Source: an uncultured Fretibacterium sp. (lineage in GTDB: Bacteria; Synergistota; Synergistia; Synergistales; Aminobacteriaceae). From it: 64,000 bases of DNA. A model generated the notes under the pieces. The model ran no database searches. It was not told where the DNA came from and was given only the letters and a program-made list of their open reading frames with translations. Within the stretch, counting starts at the first letter, position 1. Each line of letters begins with the position of its first letter. The stretch lies in NCBI GenBank assembly GCA_946183145.1, contig CAMGZM010000004.1, positions 1 through 64,000 on the forward strand, given 5' to 3'. The translations under genes were made by a program, and so were the position numbers. This document shows positions 25,944 to 35,132 of this stretch, in pieces.

Positions 25944-25972
25944 TTGACGAAACCGCGAATTTATATTAAATT
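25944..25972 (+). promoter_or_regulatory. possible promoter of the TPP enzyme/aldehyde dehydrogenase pair
   Basis: TTGACG, 17 bases, TAAATT in an AT-rich stretch about 80 bases before the gene. The rest of 25808-26040 is AT-rich with no gene or hairpin I can support. Confidence 0.45.
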
Positions 25973-26049
25973 ATTCCCGTTTCCAGTAAAATTTAATTCA
26001 CTAGAAAATTTCTCATCATCATCAATCTTAAAGGAGGCAAGTTTTACGC

Positions 26050-27900
26050 ATGAGCAAAAAACTCGTAGCAGACCTCATTGTAGATTACCTTGAACGCCGC
26101 GAAGTAAGGTATATTTTCGGGCTTTGCGGACATACAGTTATCGGAATGCTTGACGCTCTAAACCGCAACGAACAGAAGGGCGGAAAACTGCGCTACATCT
26201 CCAACAGGCACGAAGCAGTAGCCTCAACAGCCGCTGACGGTTACGCGAGAGTCACGCACAAAGCCTCGGTCGTAATGTGCCACTTAGGGCCGGGAATCAC
26301 GAACGTGCTGACGGGAGTCGCAAACGCCGCATTCGATTCGATTCCGATGGTTGTATTCGCCGGAGATGTACCGAGCTACTATTACGGCAAGCACCCTCAT
26401 CAAGAAGTCAACATGCACGGCGACGCTACACAGTACAGATTGCTTGAACCAGTCTGCAAACGCTGCTGGAGAGTCGATGACGCAGAAGCATTACCCGATA
26501 TTCTCGATAAGGCGTTCAGGCTCGCGGAGTCAGGCAGGCCCGGCCCGGTGTTAATCGATATGCCGATGGACATTTGGAGCAGGGAGATTGAAGAGGATCT
26601 TTTCGCCCGCACATATCAGGACAGCCACATAACAGTGAAGCCCGCGTTAGATCCGTCATGCGCAAAGGCAATCGCAAAGAGGCTCATTGAGGCAAAAGCA
26701 CCCGTTATCCATGCCGGCGGCGGTATACTTCTCGCACAGGCTTCAAACGAGCTTGCAGCACTCGCAGAATTTCTTGACATTCCCATTTCACGCACACTTA
26801 TGGGGCAGGGCTGCGTAAGTGATTTGCACCCGTTAATGATAGGTCAGACGGGATTCTGGGGACTCGCACATACTCATGAATTTACGCTTGGTGCTGATGT
26901 GATTCTTGCGCTTGGGACTCGTTTTGCTGAGGCTGACTCGTCAAGCTGGTATCAGGGCGTAACGTTTGACCCGTCAACAACAAAATTTATGCAGATCGAC
27001 ATTGACCCGACAGAAATCGGCAGAAATTATCCCGTTGAGATCGGAGCAGTTGCAGACCTGAAATTAGCCCTCGCACAGATTCTTGAAGCCGCAAAAGAAA
27101 TCAAGCCGGAAGGAATCAAACGCGCCGGACTCCGTGAGAAAATCGCAAAGGCAAAAGCAGACTTCAAAGCCTCAAACGTAGCAATCTCCAATGACTCACG
27201 CTTCCCGATGACCCCGCAGAGAATCTTGAAAGAGCTTAAAGGCGCACTCCCTGAAGACGCGTTAATCTTCACCGATGTAGGCTGGAACAAAAACGGAGTC
27301 GCACAGCAGTATGACATAACGATTCCCGGCACTGTACATCACTCATCAGGACTCGCGACAATGGGATTCGGAGCTTCAGCGGTTCTCGGAGGAAAGAAGG
27401 CAGCCCCGGATAAAATTTGCGTTGCGTTAATCGGTGATGGCGGATTCGGTGTCAATCCTACGTGCATGGCTACGGCTGTTGAAGAGGGAATCGCGTGCAC
27501 ATGGCTTGTCATGAACAATATGGCATTCGGGACAATCGCAGGACTTGAGAACGCGAACTATCACACGCAGTACGGCACGAAATTCCACACTCCGAACGGC
27601 GAGGCATATTCCCCGAACTGGGCAAAAGTCGCAGAGGGTTACGGAGTCGACTCAATCCGCGTAAATTCTGCTGATGAGTTAGGCCCCGCATTGAAGAAAG
27701 CTGTTGAGGCGAACAAAGCCGGAAAGCCTTTCCTCGTTGAAGCAATCATGGAGAATATCGCAGTTCCTACACCCGGCTGCTGGAACATCAACGACATCTA
27801 CACGCCCGGCGACCTCGTGAAGGAAGGCAAGTTAGTCAAGAAGGACGCGAACGGCAAATACATTCCGCCGAGTCACGCAAAATCACACATCACGAAATAA
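26050..27900 (+). CDS. thiamine diphosphate-dependent enzyme, acetolactate synthase/2-oxoacid decarboxylase family
   Basis: A 616-residue three-domain TPP enzyme. The PYR domain carries the activating Glu in NRHEAVASTAADGYARV and the GPGITNVLTGVANA motif; the middle domain ends near 345; the PP domain has the GDG...NN cofactor motif (GDGGFGVNPTCMATAVEEG then MNN). The family includes acetolactate synthase, sulfoacetaldehyde acetyltransferase, oxalyl-CoA and 2-oxoacid decarboxylases. The long KHPHQEVNMHGDATQYRLLEPVCKR segment does not match the acetolactate synthases I know, and no small subunit is adjacent. The next gene is a CoA-acylating aldehyde dehydrogenase, which points to aldehyde formation by decarboxylation. 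The SD is AAAGGAGG. Confidence 0.85.
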   Translation: MSKKLVADLIVDYLERREVRYIFGLCGHTVIGMLDALNRNEQKGGKLRYISNRHEAVASTAADGYARVTHKASVVMCHLGPGITNVLTGVANAAFDSIPMVVFAGDVPSYYYGKHPHQEVNMHGDATQYRLLEPVCKRCWRVDDAEALPDILDKAFRLAESGRPGPVLIDMPMDIWSREIEEDLFARTYQDSHITVKPALDPSCAKAIAKRLIEAKAPVIHAGGGILLAQASNELAALAEFLDIPISRTLMGQGCVSDLHPLMIGQTGFWGLAHTHEFTLGADVILALGTRFAEADSSSWYQGVTFDPSTTKFMQIDIDPTEIGRNYPVEIGAVADLKLALAQILEAAKEIKPEGIKRAGLREKIAKAKADFKASNVAISNDSRFPMTPQRILKELKGALPEDALIFTDVGWNKNGVAQQYDITIPGTVHHSSGLATMGFGASAVLGGKKAAPDKICVALIGDGGFGVNPTCMATAVEEGIACTWLVMNNMAFGTIAGLENANYHTQYGTKFHTPNGEAYSPNWAKVAEGYGVDSIRVNSADELGPALKKAVEANKAGKPFLVEAIMENIAVPTPGCWNINDIYTPGDLVKEGKLVKKDANGKYIPPSHAKSHITK

Positions 27901-27927
27901 TTTTTGAGAGGAGCAAAACTAAACACA

Positions 27928-29409
27928 ATGGCACATCATGAAGTAACACCTGAAGAAATCGCAATGCTTGAAGAAATGGTGAAGAAGGCCAAAGCCGCAG
28001 CAGAAGTTATCGCGACATATGACCAGGAAAGAGTCGACCGCCTTGCGCGCGCAATCTGTGCAGCACTCTACCCGCTCAAAGTCTGGGGGCCGATCTGCGA
28101 TGAAGCTGTTGACGAAACACGACTCGGCGACAAGGTAACCAAACGCAACAAGCGCAACAAGCTCAAGCTGATATTGAGAGACTGCCTCAGACAGAAGAGC
28201 GTCGGAATCATCGAGGAAATTCCCGAAAAAGGACTCGTGAAGTACGCAAAGCCCGTAGGAGTCATCGCTACACTCGTTCCCACAACTAACCCCTGTGTAA
28301 CTCCCGCAGGTCAGGCAATTTACGCCGTGAAAGCACGCGACGTTCTCATCTGCTCACCGCATCCCAGAGCGAAGAAGACAACCTGCAAGACCGTCAACAT
28401 TATCCGCGATGTTTTAGCCCGTGAAGGCGCGCCCGCTGACATCATTCAGGTAATCGAGGAGCCTAGCATCACATTAACGCAGGAATTGATGAAGATGGTT
28501 GACCTCGTAATAGCTACTGGAGGCCGTCCGATGGTGAGGGCTGCTTACTCGTCAGGAGTTCCGGCTTACGGTTCAGGCGCGGGGAACTCAACAGTAATCG
28601 TTGACAACACAGCGAACACGAAAGAACGCGCATATGAGGCAGCAACAAACACAAGAATCTCAAAGTGCGCTGATTTCGGATCAGGCTGCTCATGCGATGG
28701 AAATTTGATTGTTCATGAAGATGTCTATGATAACTTTGTAGAAGGACTCGTGAAGGAAGGCGCGTATATTCCGACATGGGAACAGGCAGAGGCAATCAAA
28801 AAAGTTATGTGGGACGAGACCGGCCACAGACTCCCCGACACGGTAGCGATTTCAGCGCAGGCACTCGCAAAGGCAGCAGGATTTGAGATTCCCGCAGACC
28901 GGAAATTCATCGCAGTACCCAACAACGGCCAGAAGGAAGGCTTCACCATCCGCAACGCTGACGACATCAAGAAGTGCATCGGCAAGCAGCATTTCTTCAG
29001 CACCGAGAAACTTACGACATTGTTGACGCTCTTCAAGTACGGCGGAGAGTTCCAGACAGCACTCGACATTATGCAGGAAATTTTCGACAAGTCCGGCGGC
29101 AAGGGACACTCATGCGGACTCTACTCGTTCGATGACGATCATATTCACCGTCTGGGAATGTGCGCTCCCGTATCACGCTGCATGATTCGCCAGCCGAACA
29201 ACCGCGGCAACGCTGGAAGCGCGACAAACGGAATGCCCCCCACGAACTCAATGGGCTGCGGCACATGGGGCGGCAACATCGTCAGCGAGAACATCACACT
29301 CAAGCACTACATGAACACGACATGGGTAGCGCGTCCGATTCCTGAGGATATGCCCTCACTGAAGGAACTTTTCGGCGAGTTCTACCAGGACGGAATGGAC
29401 GAGGAATAA
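27928..29409 (+). CDS. CoA-acylating aldehyde dehydrogenase (SauS/EutE/AdhE-N type)
   Basis: A 493-residue enzyme of the acylating ALDH group, which oxidises an aldehyde to acyl-CoA with NAD(P)+ and CoA. Markers are the NAD region PTTNPCVTPAGQAIYAVKARD, the catalytic Cys in GSGCSCDGNLIVHEDVYD, and a C-terminal GCGTWGGNIVSENITLKHYMN stretch typical of sulfoacetaldehyde-type and AdhE N-terminal enzymes. It follows the TPP enzyme by 27 bases, so a two-step route 2-oxoacid to aldehyde to acyl-CoA is inferred. No Eut/Pdu shell genes are near and it lacks an encapsulation-like N-terminus. The ATG at 27928 is preferred over TTG at 27904, which lies at the SD. Confidence 0.87.
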   Translation: MAHHEVTPEEIAMLEEMVKKAKAAAEVIATYDQERVDRLARAICAALYPLKVWGPICDEAVDETRLGDKVTKRNKRNKLKLILRDCLRQKSVGIIEEIPEKGLVKYAKPVGVIATLVPTTNPCVTPAGQAIYAVKARDVLICSPHPRAKKTTCKTVNIIRDVLAREGAPADIIQVIEEPSITLTQELMKMVDLVIATGGRPMVRAAYSSGVPAYGSGAGNSTVIVDNTANTKERAYEAATNTRISKCADFGSGCSCDGNLIVHEDVYDNFVEGLVKEGAYIPTWEQAEAIKKVMWDETGHRLPDTVAISAQALAKAAGFEIPADRKFIAVPNNGQKEGFTIRNADDIKKCIGKQHFFSTEKLTTLLTLFKYGGEFQTALDIMQEIFDKSGGKGHSCGLYSFDDDHIHRLGMCAPVSRCMIRQPNNRGNAGSATNGMPPTNSMGCGTWGGNIVSENITLKHYMNTTWVARPIPEDMPSLKELFGEFYQDGMDEE

Positions 29410-29430
29410 CCGTTAATCCGAATTTCACAG

Positions 29431-29464
29431 CAGACTCCGTATCAAAGCGGGGTCTGTTTTTTTG
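29431..29464 (+). terminator. terminator after the aldehyde dehydrogenase gene
   Basis: CAGACTCCG (29431-29439) pairs with CGGGGTCTG (29448-29456) with one wobble, followed by T8. Confidence 0.87.
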
Positions 29465-29534
29465 TGTGAGTGTTGTTTGTGCTTGTGAAAAAATTGCGGT
29501 GAATGTGTGCTGACGGCGTGAAGATATAAAAATC

Positions 29535-29610
29535 GGAAGGCTTATGCTAAAATACTGTCTGTAGGATTAGTATCACAGTACTTTAGCACGGCTATGTTTT
29601 GCCGCCTTCC
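29535..29610 (+). other. long imperfect inverted repeat, possible structured RNA
   Basis: GGAAGGC (29535-29541) pairs with GCCTTCC (29604-29610); inside, TGCTAAAATACTGT (29545-29558) pairs with ACAGTACTTTAGCA (29575-29588) with one wobble; and CGGC/GCCG forms a side hairpin. It lies in the 240-base gap before the lipoprotein gene, which otherwise holds no gene. TGCTAAAAT also reads as an extended -10, so DNA-level (operator or promoter) and RNA-level roles are both possible. Confidence 0.55.
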
Positions 29611-29704
29611 TGTTTGTGTTCATTATAACATAGTGAAGGGGGGTTAAGTATGGTCGTGCGTATTAATTTGTAATGAAAATTTTTCGGCGGGAGTGTGAGA
29701 TTTT

Positions 29705-30970
29705 ATGCGCTTCAGGAAAAACGGCTTGTGCAAAATTCTTCTGGTGATATTGTTTCTTGCGTTCATTTCGGGCGGCTGCGGAGGCGGCAGCAGTGGCAGC
29801 GGCGGAAACTCTCAGGGCTATAACGGCAACGGCAACAGCGACGGGAATGACGGCGGGCAGTCAGGGAAAATTAATGGAACGTGGGAGATTGTATCAGGGC
29901 GCGGAACTCTTTCAGGAGCAGGACAGACATTCCATCTCACATATGTACCGGGCAAAATTGGCGCAATCGGTGTAGAAGTTTCACCTAATACTACATGGGG
30001 AGAAAATTTCAGGGGGGCATATTGCGTTACGCTTACCGGGGAAGGTCTCGCGCAGGAAACAATCTACAAGGGAACAGGGACAATGACGCTCTACTGTACT
30101 GTTGATGAGCGTCCGAATCAATCAGCCTTGCCTGTGATGGCATTTTCAGGCGGAATGACTTTCGACTACATAGGCAACAATACTTATCAGGATACAGAAA
30201 AGACTTATGCGAAATATACAGGAGTAACACAGCGGCTTGCAGACTATGAATCAACACTGACGCTTGAAGACTCATCGACTCTTAGATGGACATACCGAAC
30301 AACAACGGCTAATAATATTCTCTCTGATTTAGCATTGGGTGAAGCTGAAACATTGTATGAAATCGTCCTCAAGAGAGCAGGAAGCAGCTACAACCCTGAC
30401 GACTACACCAACAACACCGCCCCTAACACTAACACGAACACAAACACATCTCCGACTCCGACTCCCAACACAAACACCAACACTAACACGCAATCCGACA
30501 TACCCCCGCAAATTTCCGGCACATGGCATATCACTTCAGGCAGCGGACTCACATCGCAGACCGTCTCAGGAAGACACTACGTCTCTCACCTCACGTACTC
30601 GCCTCAGCGAAACGACAAAGCATTTGACATCGACATCACGCAGAATGACACAGCGACATACTACGGAGATTACGCCGGGTTATTCTCGCTGACTCTCACG
30701 GGCCATAACATCATCAACAGCGGCTCAAAAGGTGCGGGCGCATTGAGAGTCTCTTACTCAGTCGCAGAAGCCCCCGGAAAAGAAACCAGCTTCACTTTCA
30801 CAGGCGGTAAATCTTTCAGCTACATCGGCAACGGCACATACAAACTCAGCGTCAACAATGGGACATCGTATCAGGAGCAAACTATTACGCTTGAGGATGA
30901 GTCGACAATACGATGGAAGTATACAGTTCCTTCTGATGGATGGTATGAGATTGTTTTGACGAAGGAATAA
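29705..30970 (+). CDS. lipoprotein with two copies of an unknown beta-rich domain
   Basis: A 421-residue exported lipoprotein: signal peptide with lipobox ISGGC, a Gly/Asn/Ser-rich spacer (about 25-55), domain A (GTWEIVSGRGTLS..., about 57-225), a Thr/Asn/Pro linker (PNTNTNTNT, about 240-265) and domain B (GTWHITSGSGLTS..., about 273-421). The two domains align throughout (HLTY near the start; FTFTGGKSFSYIGNGTY; TLEDESTIRWKY; WYEIVL at the end), so they arose by tandem duplication. No family recognised. It is probably a surface adhesin or ligand-binding lipoprotein. Confidence 0.82.
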   Translation: MRFRKNGLCKILLVILFLAFISGGCGGGSSGSGGNSQGYNGNGNSDGNDGGQSGKINGTWEIVSGRGTLSGAGQTFHLTYVPGKIGAIGVEVSPNTTWGENFRGAYCVTLTGEGLAQETIYKGTGTMTLYCTVDERPNQSALPVMAFSGGMTFDYIGNNTYQDTEKTYAKYTGVTQRLADYESTLTLEDSSTLRWTYRTTTANNILSDLALGEAETLYEIVLKRAGSSYNPDDYTNNTAPNTNTNTNTSPTPTPNTNTNTNTQSDIPPQISGTWHITSGSGLTSQTVSGRHYVSHLTYSPQRNDKAFDIDITQNDTATYYGDYAGLFSLTLTGHNIINSGSKGAGALRVSYSVAEAPGKETSFTFTGGKSFSYIGNGTYKLSVNNGTSYQEQTITLEDESTIRWKYTVPSDGWYEIVLTKE

Positions 30971-31057
30971 ATCACAGGGCCTTGCGGAAATCGTGAGGCT
31001 CTTTTTTCTGCGCTGATATAATTATCGCATTCCATTTTCACAAAGGCAGGTTTCATT

Positions 31058-33973
31058 ATGCTGACTCAATCCTACAACAACAGATCCGATTTTGACAGAA
31101 TCATTCACGCTTTACGGCAGAAATTTTCACGCCGCGAATTACGGTTTATAGTTCCTTCACGAAAAGACAAACGCTTAATGCCGAATTATGACGAGATAAT
31201 CATATGGACGTGGCAGGATTTGTATGAAGATATTGTGCCTCCCGGAAACAGACGGCGGACTCTCTCTCCTCCCGATCATTTATTGATACTCCGCAAAATT
31301 CTTAAGGACTCAATCATCAATCACAGCGACAAAATAAAATCATTGCCCGGAGTCGAACGCGCCGGATTTTTGCCGGTGCTTTCAGGCGACATACGCGAGC
31401 TTCTGAATGAAGGAGTGAAACACGAACAATTAATCAGCAATCCCGAAAGCGATAACCCCGCAGAGTTCCTTTTGCCCGAAATTTACACCGAGTACAAGAA
31501 TTATCTTGAGACATTCAGCCTTCTTGACAGCGCGCAAATATATTCAGAGGCTTATGAATCAATACGCAATAATCAGGAATGGGGAAAAGGGTTAATCATA
31601 ATTTTCGCGGGATTCCTCTCGTTTAATCACGCGCAGTTAGAGCTTGTTGAGGCGATTCGCGACCGCTGTTATGACACAATAATCATCAAGCCTGAAGCGA
31701 ACATGCGGGGATTTCATGACGCAGGCGTTCAGCTCGGAGAACAGGAGAAGGCTTCACCGTCAGCAGGAAGAATCCTCGAAATTCCGTCAGCGGAACCAGG
31801 ACTCGAACCCGAAATTATTGCGAGGACTCTTGCTTTGTGGAACGCGGGCAAATCTGACATGGCCGGGCAGAAATTCCCCGGATTTGACGCAATAGGACTC
31901 ATGATTGACGAGGGGCGCGAGGAATCATTTTCGGAGTCATTCGCTCGTTACGGAATCCCGCATAACTTCCGGGACGGCGTTACGATAAGCAGGACTCTTC
32001 CCGGGAAAATTCTCTCAGCATTGCGACATCTCAACGCGAGGCAGTTCCCGACATATGAGACTGCAATTTTGTGGACGCAGCCATGTTTCGCGGGGTCAAA
32101 ATTTCCCGTCATGAATGCTTACAGGGCCGGGCGTTTGGGAATCGAAAGCTGGATTGAATACTTGTCAGAAAGAGCCAACGACCACGACAACAAATCGCAT
32201 GACTCATTTCACACGGCCATGATTGCGGCTGAAGCGGTCAAAAATTTCTGTGCTTTTCTTGACGCTAAGCATACCCCTGCGGAAATAATGAGTGAGTTTA
32301 ACAAGTTCCTTCACACGCCGGGGATTTGGCTTGAGCGTGATGATAATATTTCCCCTTTTCCTGAGCTTGACGAGTCAATGAGGATGACAGCAAGCGCAAT
32401 CGAGACAGTAAGCGAGAAAGTTACGGCACTTCATGAATTACTGCCTGATTTGGGACATGCAAAAGATGACAAAATCAAGGGCGATGACGCATATAATTTC
32501 CTTGAGGACTGGTGCAAAAATTCGCATATTCGCGCGCCGATTCAGCTCTCGAACTCTGTGCAGATATTCGCGGGCCGTCCTCCTGTATTAACGTCATTCC
32601 CCGTGTGGATAATGTCAGGCGTAACACAAAAATCATGGTCGCAGAGTCAGAAAGCCTCCCCGCTTTTAGGCAACGAGGAACGAACAGCCATAAACGAGAA
32701 CGGAGCATTTATCCCCCGAACGAAAGAGAAAGCAGAACAGAATGAAGCAGTATTCCGGCGGCTGATAATGACGGGTGAAAAGCTCACAGTAATTTCACGT
32801 CCTTTGCTTGATGACGAGGGAAGGCCGGTATCTGAGTCACCGTTCGTGAAGAAGTTTCTTGACGATTTTCCCGGCTGGAAGAAAGAGTCGCGTAACTCTG
32901 AGGGGATAAAAATTCTGCTTGGTGCTGACGGCTTTACGTTCCCTGAGATTGACGCGGGTGAAAATATTTCCCGCTATACTCCGTCCGTTAAGGCTCATGC
33001 GGACTCAGTTAATGCGAGCGATATACAGGAGCTGTTAGAATGCCCGTTCTTGTGGCATCAGAAGAGGAAAGCGAAACTCTTTCAGCCTGACACAGAATTA
33101 ATCCCGCCTACACAATGGGGAAATCTGCTGCATAAATATTGGGAGTCAGTCTGGAAAATTTACCGTCATGACATGGCCGCGCCCGGAAAAAATTTTGTCT
33201 CAGCCGCAAAATCAGAATGGGAAAAATTATCGGCTGTCGATGACTCATACGCTGAATTTTCATCACTGCTCAAAGATTCACGGCTCTCAAGAAAACGTGA
33301 GGGCTTGAGATTCCGCGCTGAGAGATTAGCGGTTTTACAGGGTGAAATTCTTGACGCGCTGCACAAAGATTACAGGCACGAGTCTATATTGCTTGAAGAT
33401 GAAGCACACCTTGAGACAAGAATCAGCGGCGTAAAATTTTTCGGGAAATGCGACAGGATAGAGATATTACGGGGAAATGATGACTCACTAACCGCATTCA
33501 TCACGGACTACAAAGAAGGAAGAATGCAGAGCAGAAGCTACGATGACGGAATGAAGAATCTCGGCGCAAAATTCTGGCACAAAGACGGCGAGCCTGACTC
33601 ATTCGCGCACGGTTTGCAGCTCGCGCTGTACTCGGCCATGTTCAAGGAGAAATACGGCTATGATGTCTCAGGAGTATATATTTTAGGCCATGAAGACGGG
33701 CGAGTCTGGGGGACATTCTCAGGACTCACAGCGGGAATCTTCAGGAGCTTCACGCCTTATGACAATGACGGGAAAAATGTTGCGCCTGATACGGATATTG
33801 CCGGAAGAATTGACGAGGGACGTTACGCAATGGAATGCGCCGTAAGGATTCTTGAAGCCGGGAATTTTTCGCCCGATTACGATTCGGAACGCTGCAAGAA
33901 CTGCAAGATCACCAGCATTTGCCGCAAAGGTGAATTTAGGGGAGAAATGACAGAAGACAGCGAGTCAGATTAG
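31058..33973 (+). CDS. AddB/RexB-like PD-(D/E)XK exonuclease subunit
   Basis: A 971-residue protein. The long front part is a degenerate helicase-like region without a clear Walker A; the end is a RecB-type nuclease. The nuclease core is FFGKCDRIEIL (Asp) and FITDYKEG (D-x-K). Four Cys for an Fe-S cluster, one in ELLECPFLWHQKRK and three in CKNCKITSIC, bracket the nuclease exactly as in AddB. AddB works with the AddA helicase-nuclease in double-strand break repair and degradation of foreign DNA. No addA gene is adjacent on either side. Confidence 0.82.
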   Translation: MLTQSYNNRSDFDRIIHALRQKFSRRELRFIVPSRKDKRLMPNYDEIIIWTWQDLYEDIVPPGNRRRTLSPPDHLLILRKILKDSIINHSDKIKSLPGVERAGFLPVLSGDIRELLNEGVKHEQLISNPESDNPAEFLLPEIYTEYKNYLETFSLLDSAQIYSEAYESIRNNQEWGKGLIIIFAGFLSFNHAQLELVEAIRDRCYDTIIIKPEANMRGFHDAGVQLGEQEKASPSAGRILEIPSAEPGLEPEIIARTLALWNAGKSDMAGQKFPGFDAIGLMIDEGREESFSESFARYGIPHNFRDGVTISRTLPGKILSALRHLNARQFPTYETAILWTQPCFAGSKFPVMNAYRAGRLGIESWIEYLSERANDHDNKSHDSFHTAMIAAEAVKNFCAFLDAKHTPAEIMSEFNKFLHTPGIWLERDDNISPFPELDESMRMTASAIETVSEKVTALHELLPDLGHAKDDKIKGDDAYNFLEDWCKNSHIRAPIQLSNSVQIFAGRPPVLTSFPVWIMSGVTQKSWSQSQKASPLLGNEERTAINENGAFIPRTKEKAEQNEAVFRRLIMTGEKLTVISRPLLDDEGRPVSESPFVKKFLDDFPGWKKESRNSEGIKILLGADGFTFPEIDAGENISRYTPSVKAHADSVNASDIQELLECPFLWHQKRKAKLFQPDTELIPPTQWGNLLHKYWESVWKIYRHDMAAPGKNFVSAAKSEWEKLSAVDDSYAEFSSLLKDSRLSRKREGLRFRAERLAVLQGEILDALHKDYRHESILLEDEAHLETRISGVKFFGKCDRIEILRGNDDSLTAFITDYKEGRMQSRSYDDGMKNLGAKFWHKDGEPDSFAHGLQLALYSAMFKEKYGYDVSGVYILGHEDGRVWGTFSGLTAGIFRSFTPYDNDGKNVAPDTDIAGRIDEGRYAMECAVRILEAGNFSPDYDSERCKNCKITSICRKGEFRGEMTEDSESD

Positions 33974-33982
33974 CCCGTAAGC

Positions 33983-34022
33983 AAAAAAAAATCCCGCAGG
34001 AATCTCATGACTCACTGCGGGA
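33983..34022 (-). terminator. terminator of the gmd end of the minus-strand operon
   Basis: On the minus strand TCCCGCAG...CTGCGGGA forms a perfect 8-base stem followed by T9 (the A-run at 33983-33991). It follows the gmd stop by about 20 bases. Confidence 0.88.
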
Positions 34023-34039
34023 AAATTCTCATCACTGCT

Positions 34040-35131
34040 TTATATTTCTTCAAGCGCGCTTGTAACTTTGTAGCCTGCATCGCGCACAAGTATATCTTTC
34101 CTGAAAAGCTCCATGTCATATTTCACCATTCTTTTCACAAGCTCCGGGAATGTTACTTTGCGTTTCCAGCCTAAAACTCTTTCAGCCTTTGACGGATCAC
34201 CGAGAAGCAAATCGACTTCAGTCGGACGGAAATACATCGGATCAACCTCAATCACTGCACGGCCTGTAGCTGTGTCGATTCCTTTTTCGTCAAGACCTTC
34301 GCCGCGCCACTCGATATTTATCCCCGCTTCATGAAACGCAAGCTCAGCAAATTCCCTCACTGAATGAGTCTCACCTGTCGCAATCACAAAATCTTCCGGC
34401 TCTTCCTGCTGAAGTATGAGCCACATTGCACGCACGTAATCTTCTGAATGTCCCCAATCGCGTTTTGAGTTGAGATTTCCGAGATATGTTTTCTCCTGAA
34501 GTCCTAATGCGATTCTTGCGGCGGCTCTCGTTATCTTGCGCGTAACAAAAGTTTCTCCCCTCAATTCTGACTCGTGGTTGAAGAGAATCCCATTGCACGC
34601 GAACATGTTATAGGCTTCGCGGTAATTCACCGTTATCCAGTACGCATATAATTTAGCGGCAGCGTAAGGACTCCGGGGGTAAAACGGCGTTGTTTCTTTC
34701 TGCGGTGTCTCCTGAACTTTTCCGTATAATTCGCTCGTTGATGCCTGGTAAAATCTCGTGTGATTCTCAAGTCCCAATATCCTTATCGCCTCAAGAAGCC
34801 TCAATGTTCCGAGTCCGTCCGAGTCTGCTGTGTATTCAGGCTCCTCAAATGAGACTCTTACGTGGCTTTGCGCCGCAAGGTTGTAGATCTCATCGGGCTG
34901 AATCTCCTGCACCATGCGAATCAAGTTTGATGAGTCCGTCAAGTCCCCGTAATGAAGGAAGAATTTATGCCCCTCATCGTGAAGGTCTTTGTAGAGTCCG
35001 TCAATCCTCGCTGTGTTGAAGATTGAGCTTCTCCGTTTGAGGCCGTGAACCTCGTAGCCCTTTCTGAGCAGGAATGTCGAGAGATATGCTCCGTCCTGCC
35101 CCGTTACGCCTGTGATTAATGCCTTCTTCAT
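34040..35131 (-). CDS. gmd: GDP-mannose 4,6-dehydratase
   Basis: A 363-residue short-chain dehydrogenase converting GDP-mannose to GDP-4-keto-6-deoxymannose, the entry to GDP-fucose, rhamnose or perosamine. The Rossmann motif is [10 protein letters not shown]; the catalytic residues are the TSELYGK Thr/Glu region and Y-x3-K in [15 protein letters not shown]; the family marker NTARIDGLY is present. It follows the Wzt gene by one base, so the deoxysugar probably belongs to the glycan that the Wzm/Wzt pair exports. The next-step enzyme is not in the window. Confidence 0.95.
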   Translation of the reverse strand: MKKALITGVTGQDGAYLSTFLLRKGYEVHGLKRRSSIFNTARIDGLYKDLHDEGHKFFLHYGDLTDSSNLIRMVQEIQPDEIYNLAAQSHVRVSFEEPEYTADSDGLGTLRLLEAIRILGLENHTRFYQASTSELYGKVQETPQKETTPFYPRSPYAAAKLYAYWITVNYREAYNMFACNGILFNHESELRGETFVTRKITRAAARIALGLQEKTYLGNLNSKRDWGHSEDYVRAMWLILQQEEPEDFVIATGETHSVREFAELAFHEAGINIEWRGEGLDEKGIDTATGRAVIEVDPMYFRPTEVDLLLGDPSKAERVLGWKRKVTFPELVKRMVKYDMELFRKDILVRDAGYKVTSALEEI

Positions 35132-35132
35132 G

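Noticed and set aside
30420-30492. CRISPR-like or tandem repeat array
   Set aside because: The ACACNAACAC pattern is a low-complexity coding linker, with no spacers.
30339-30692. 117-residue plus-strand ORF rich in Thr-Arg repeats
   Set aside because: It is the out-of-frame reading of the Asn-Thr-Pro linker of the lipoprotein.
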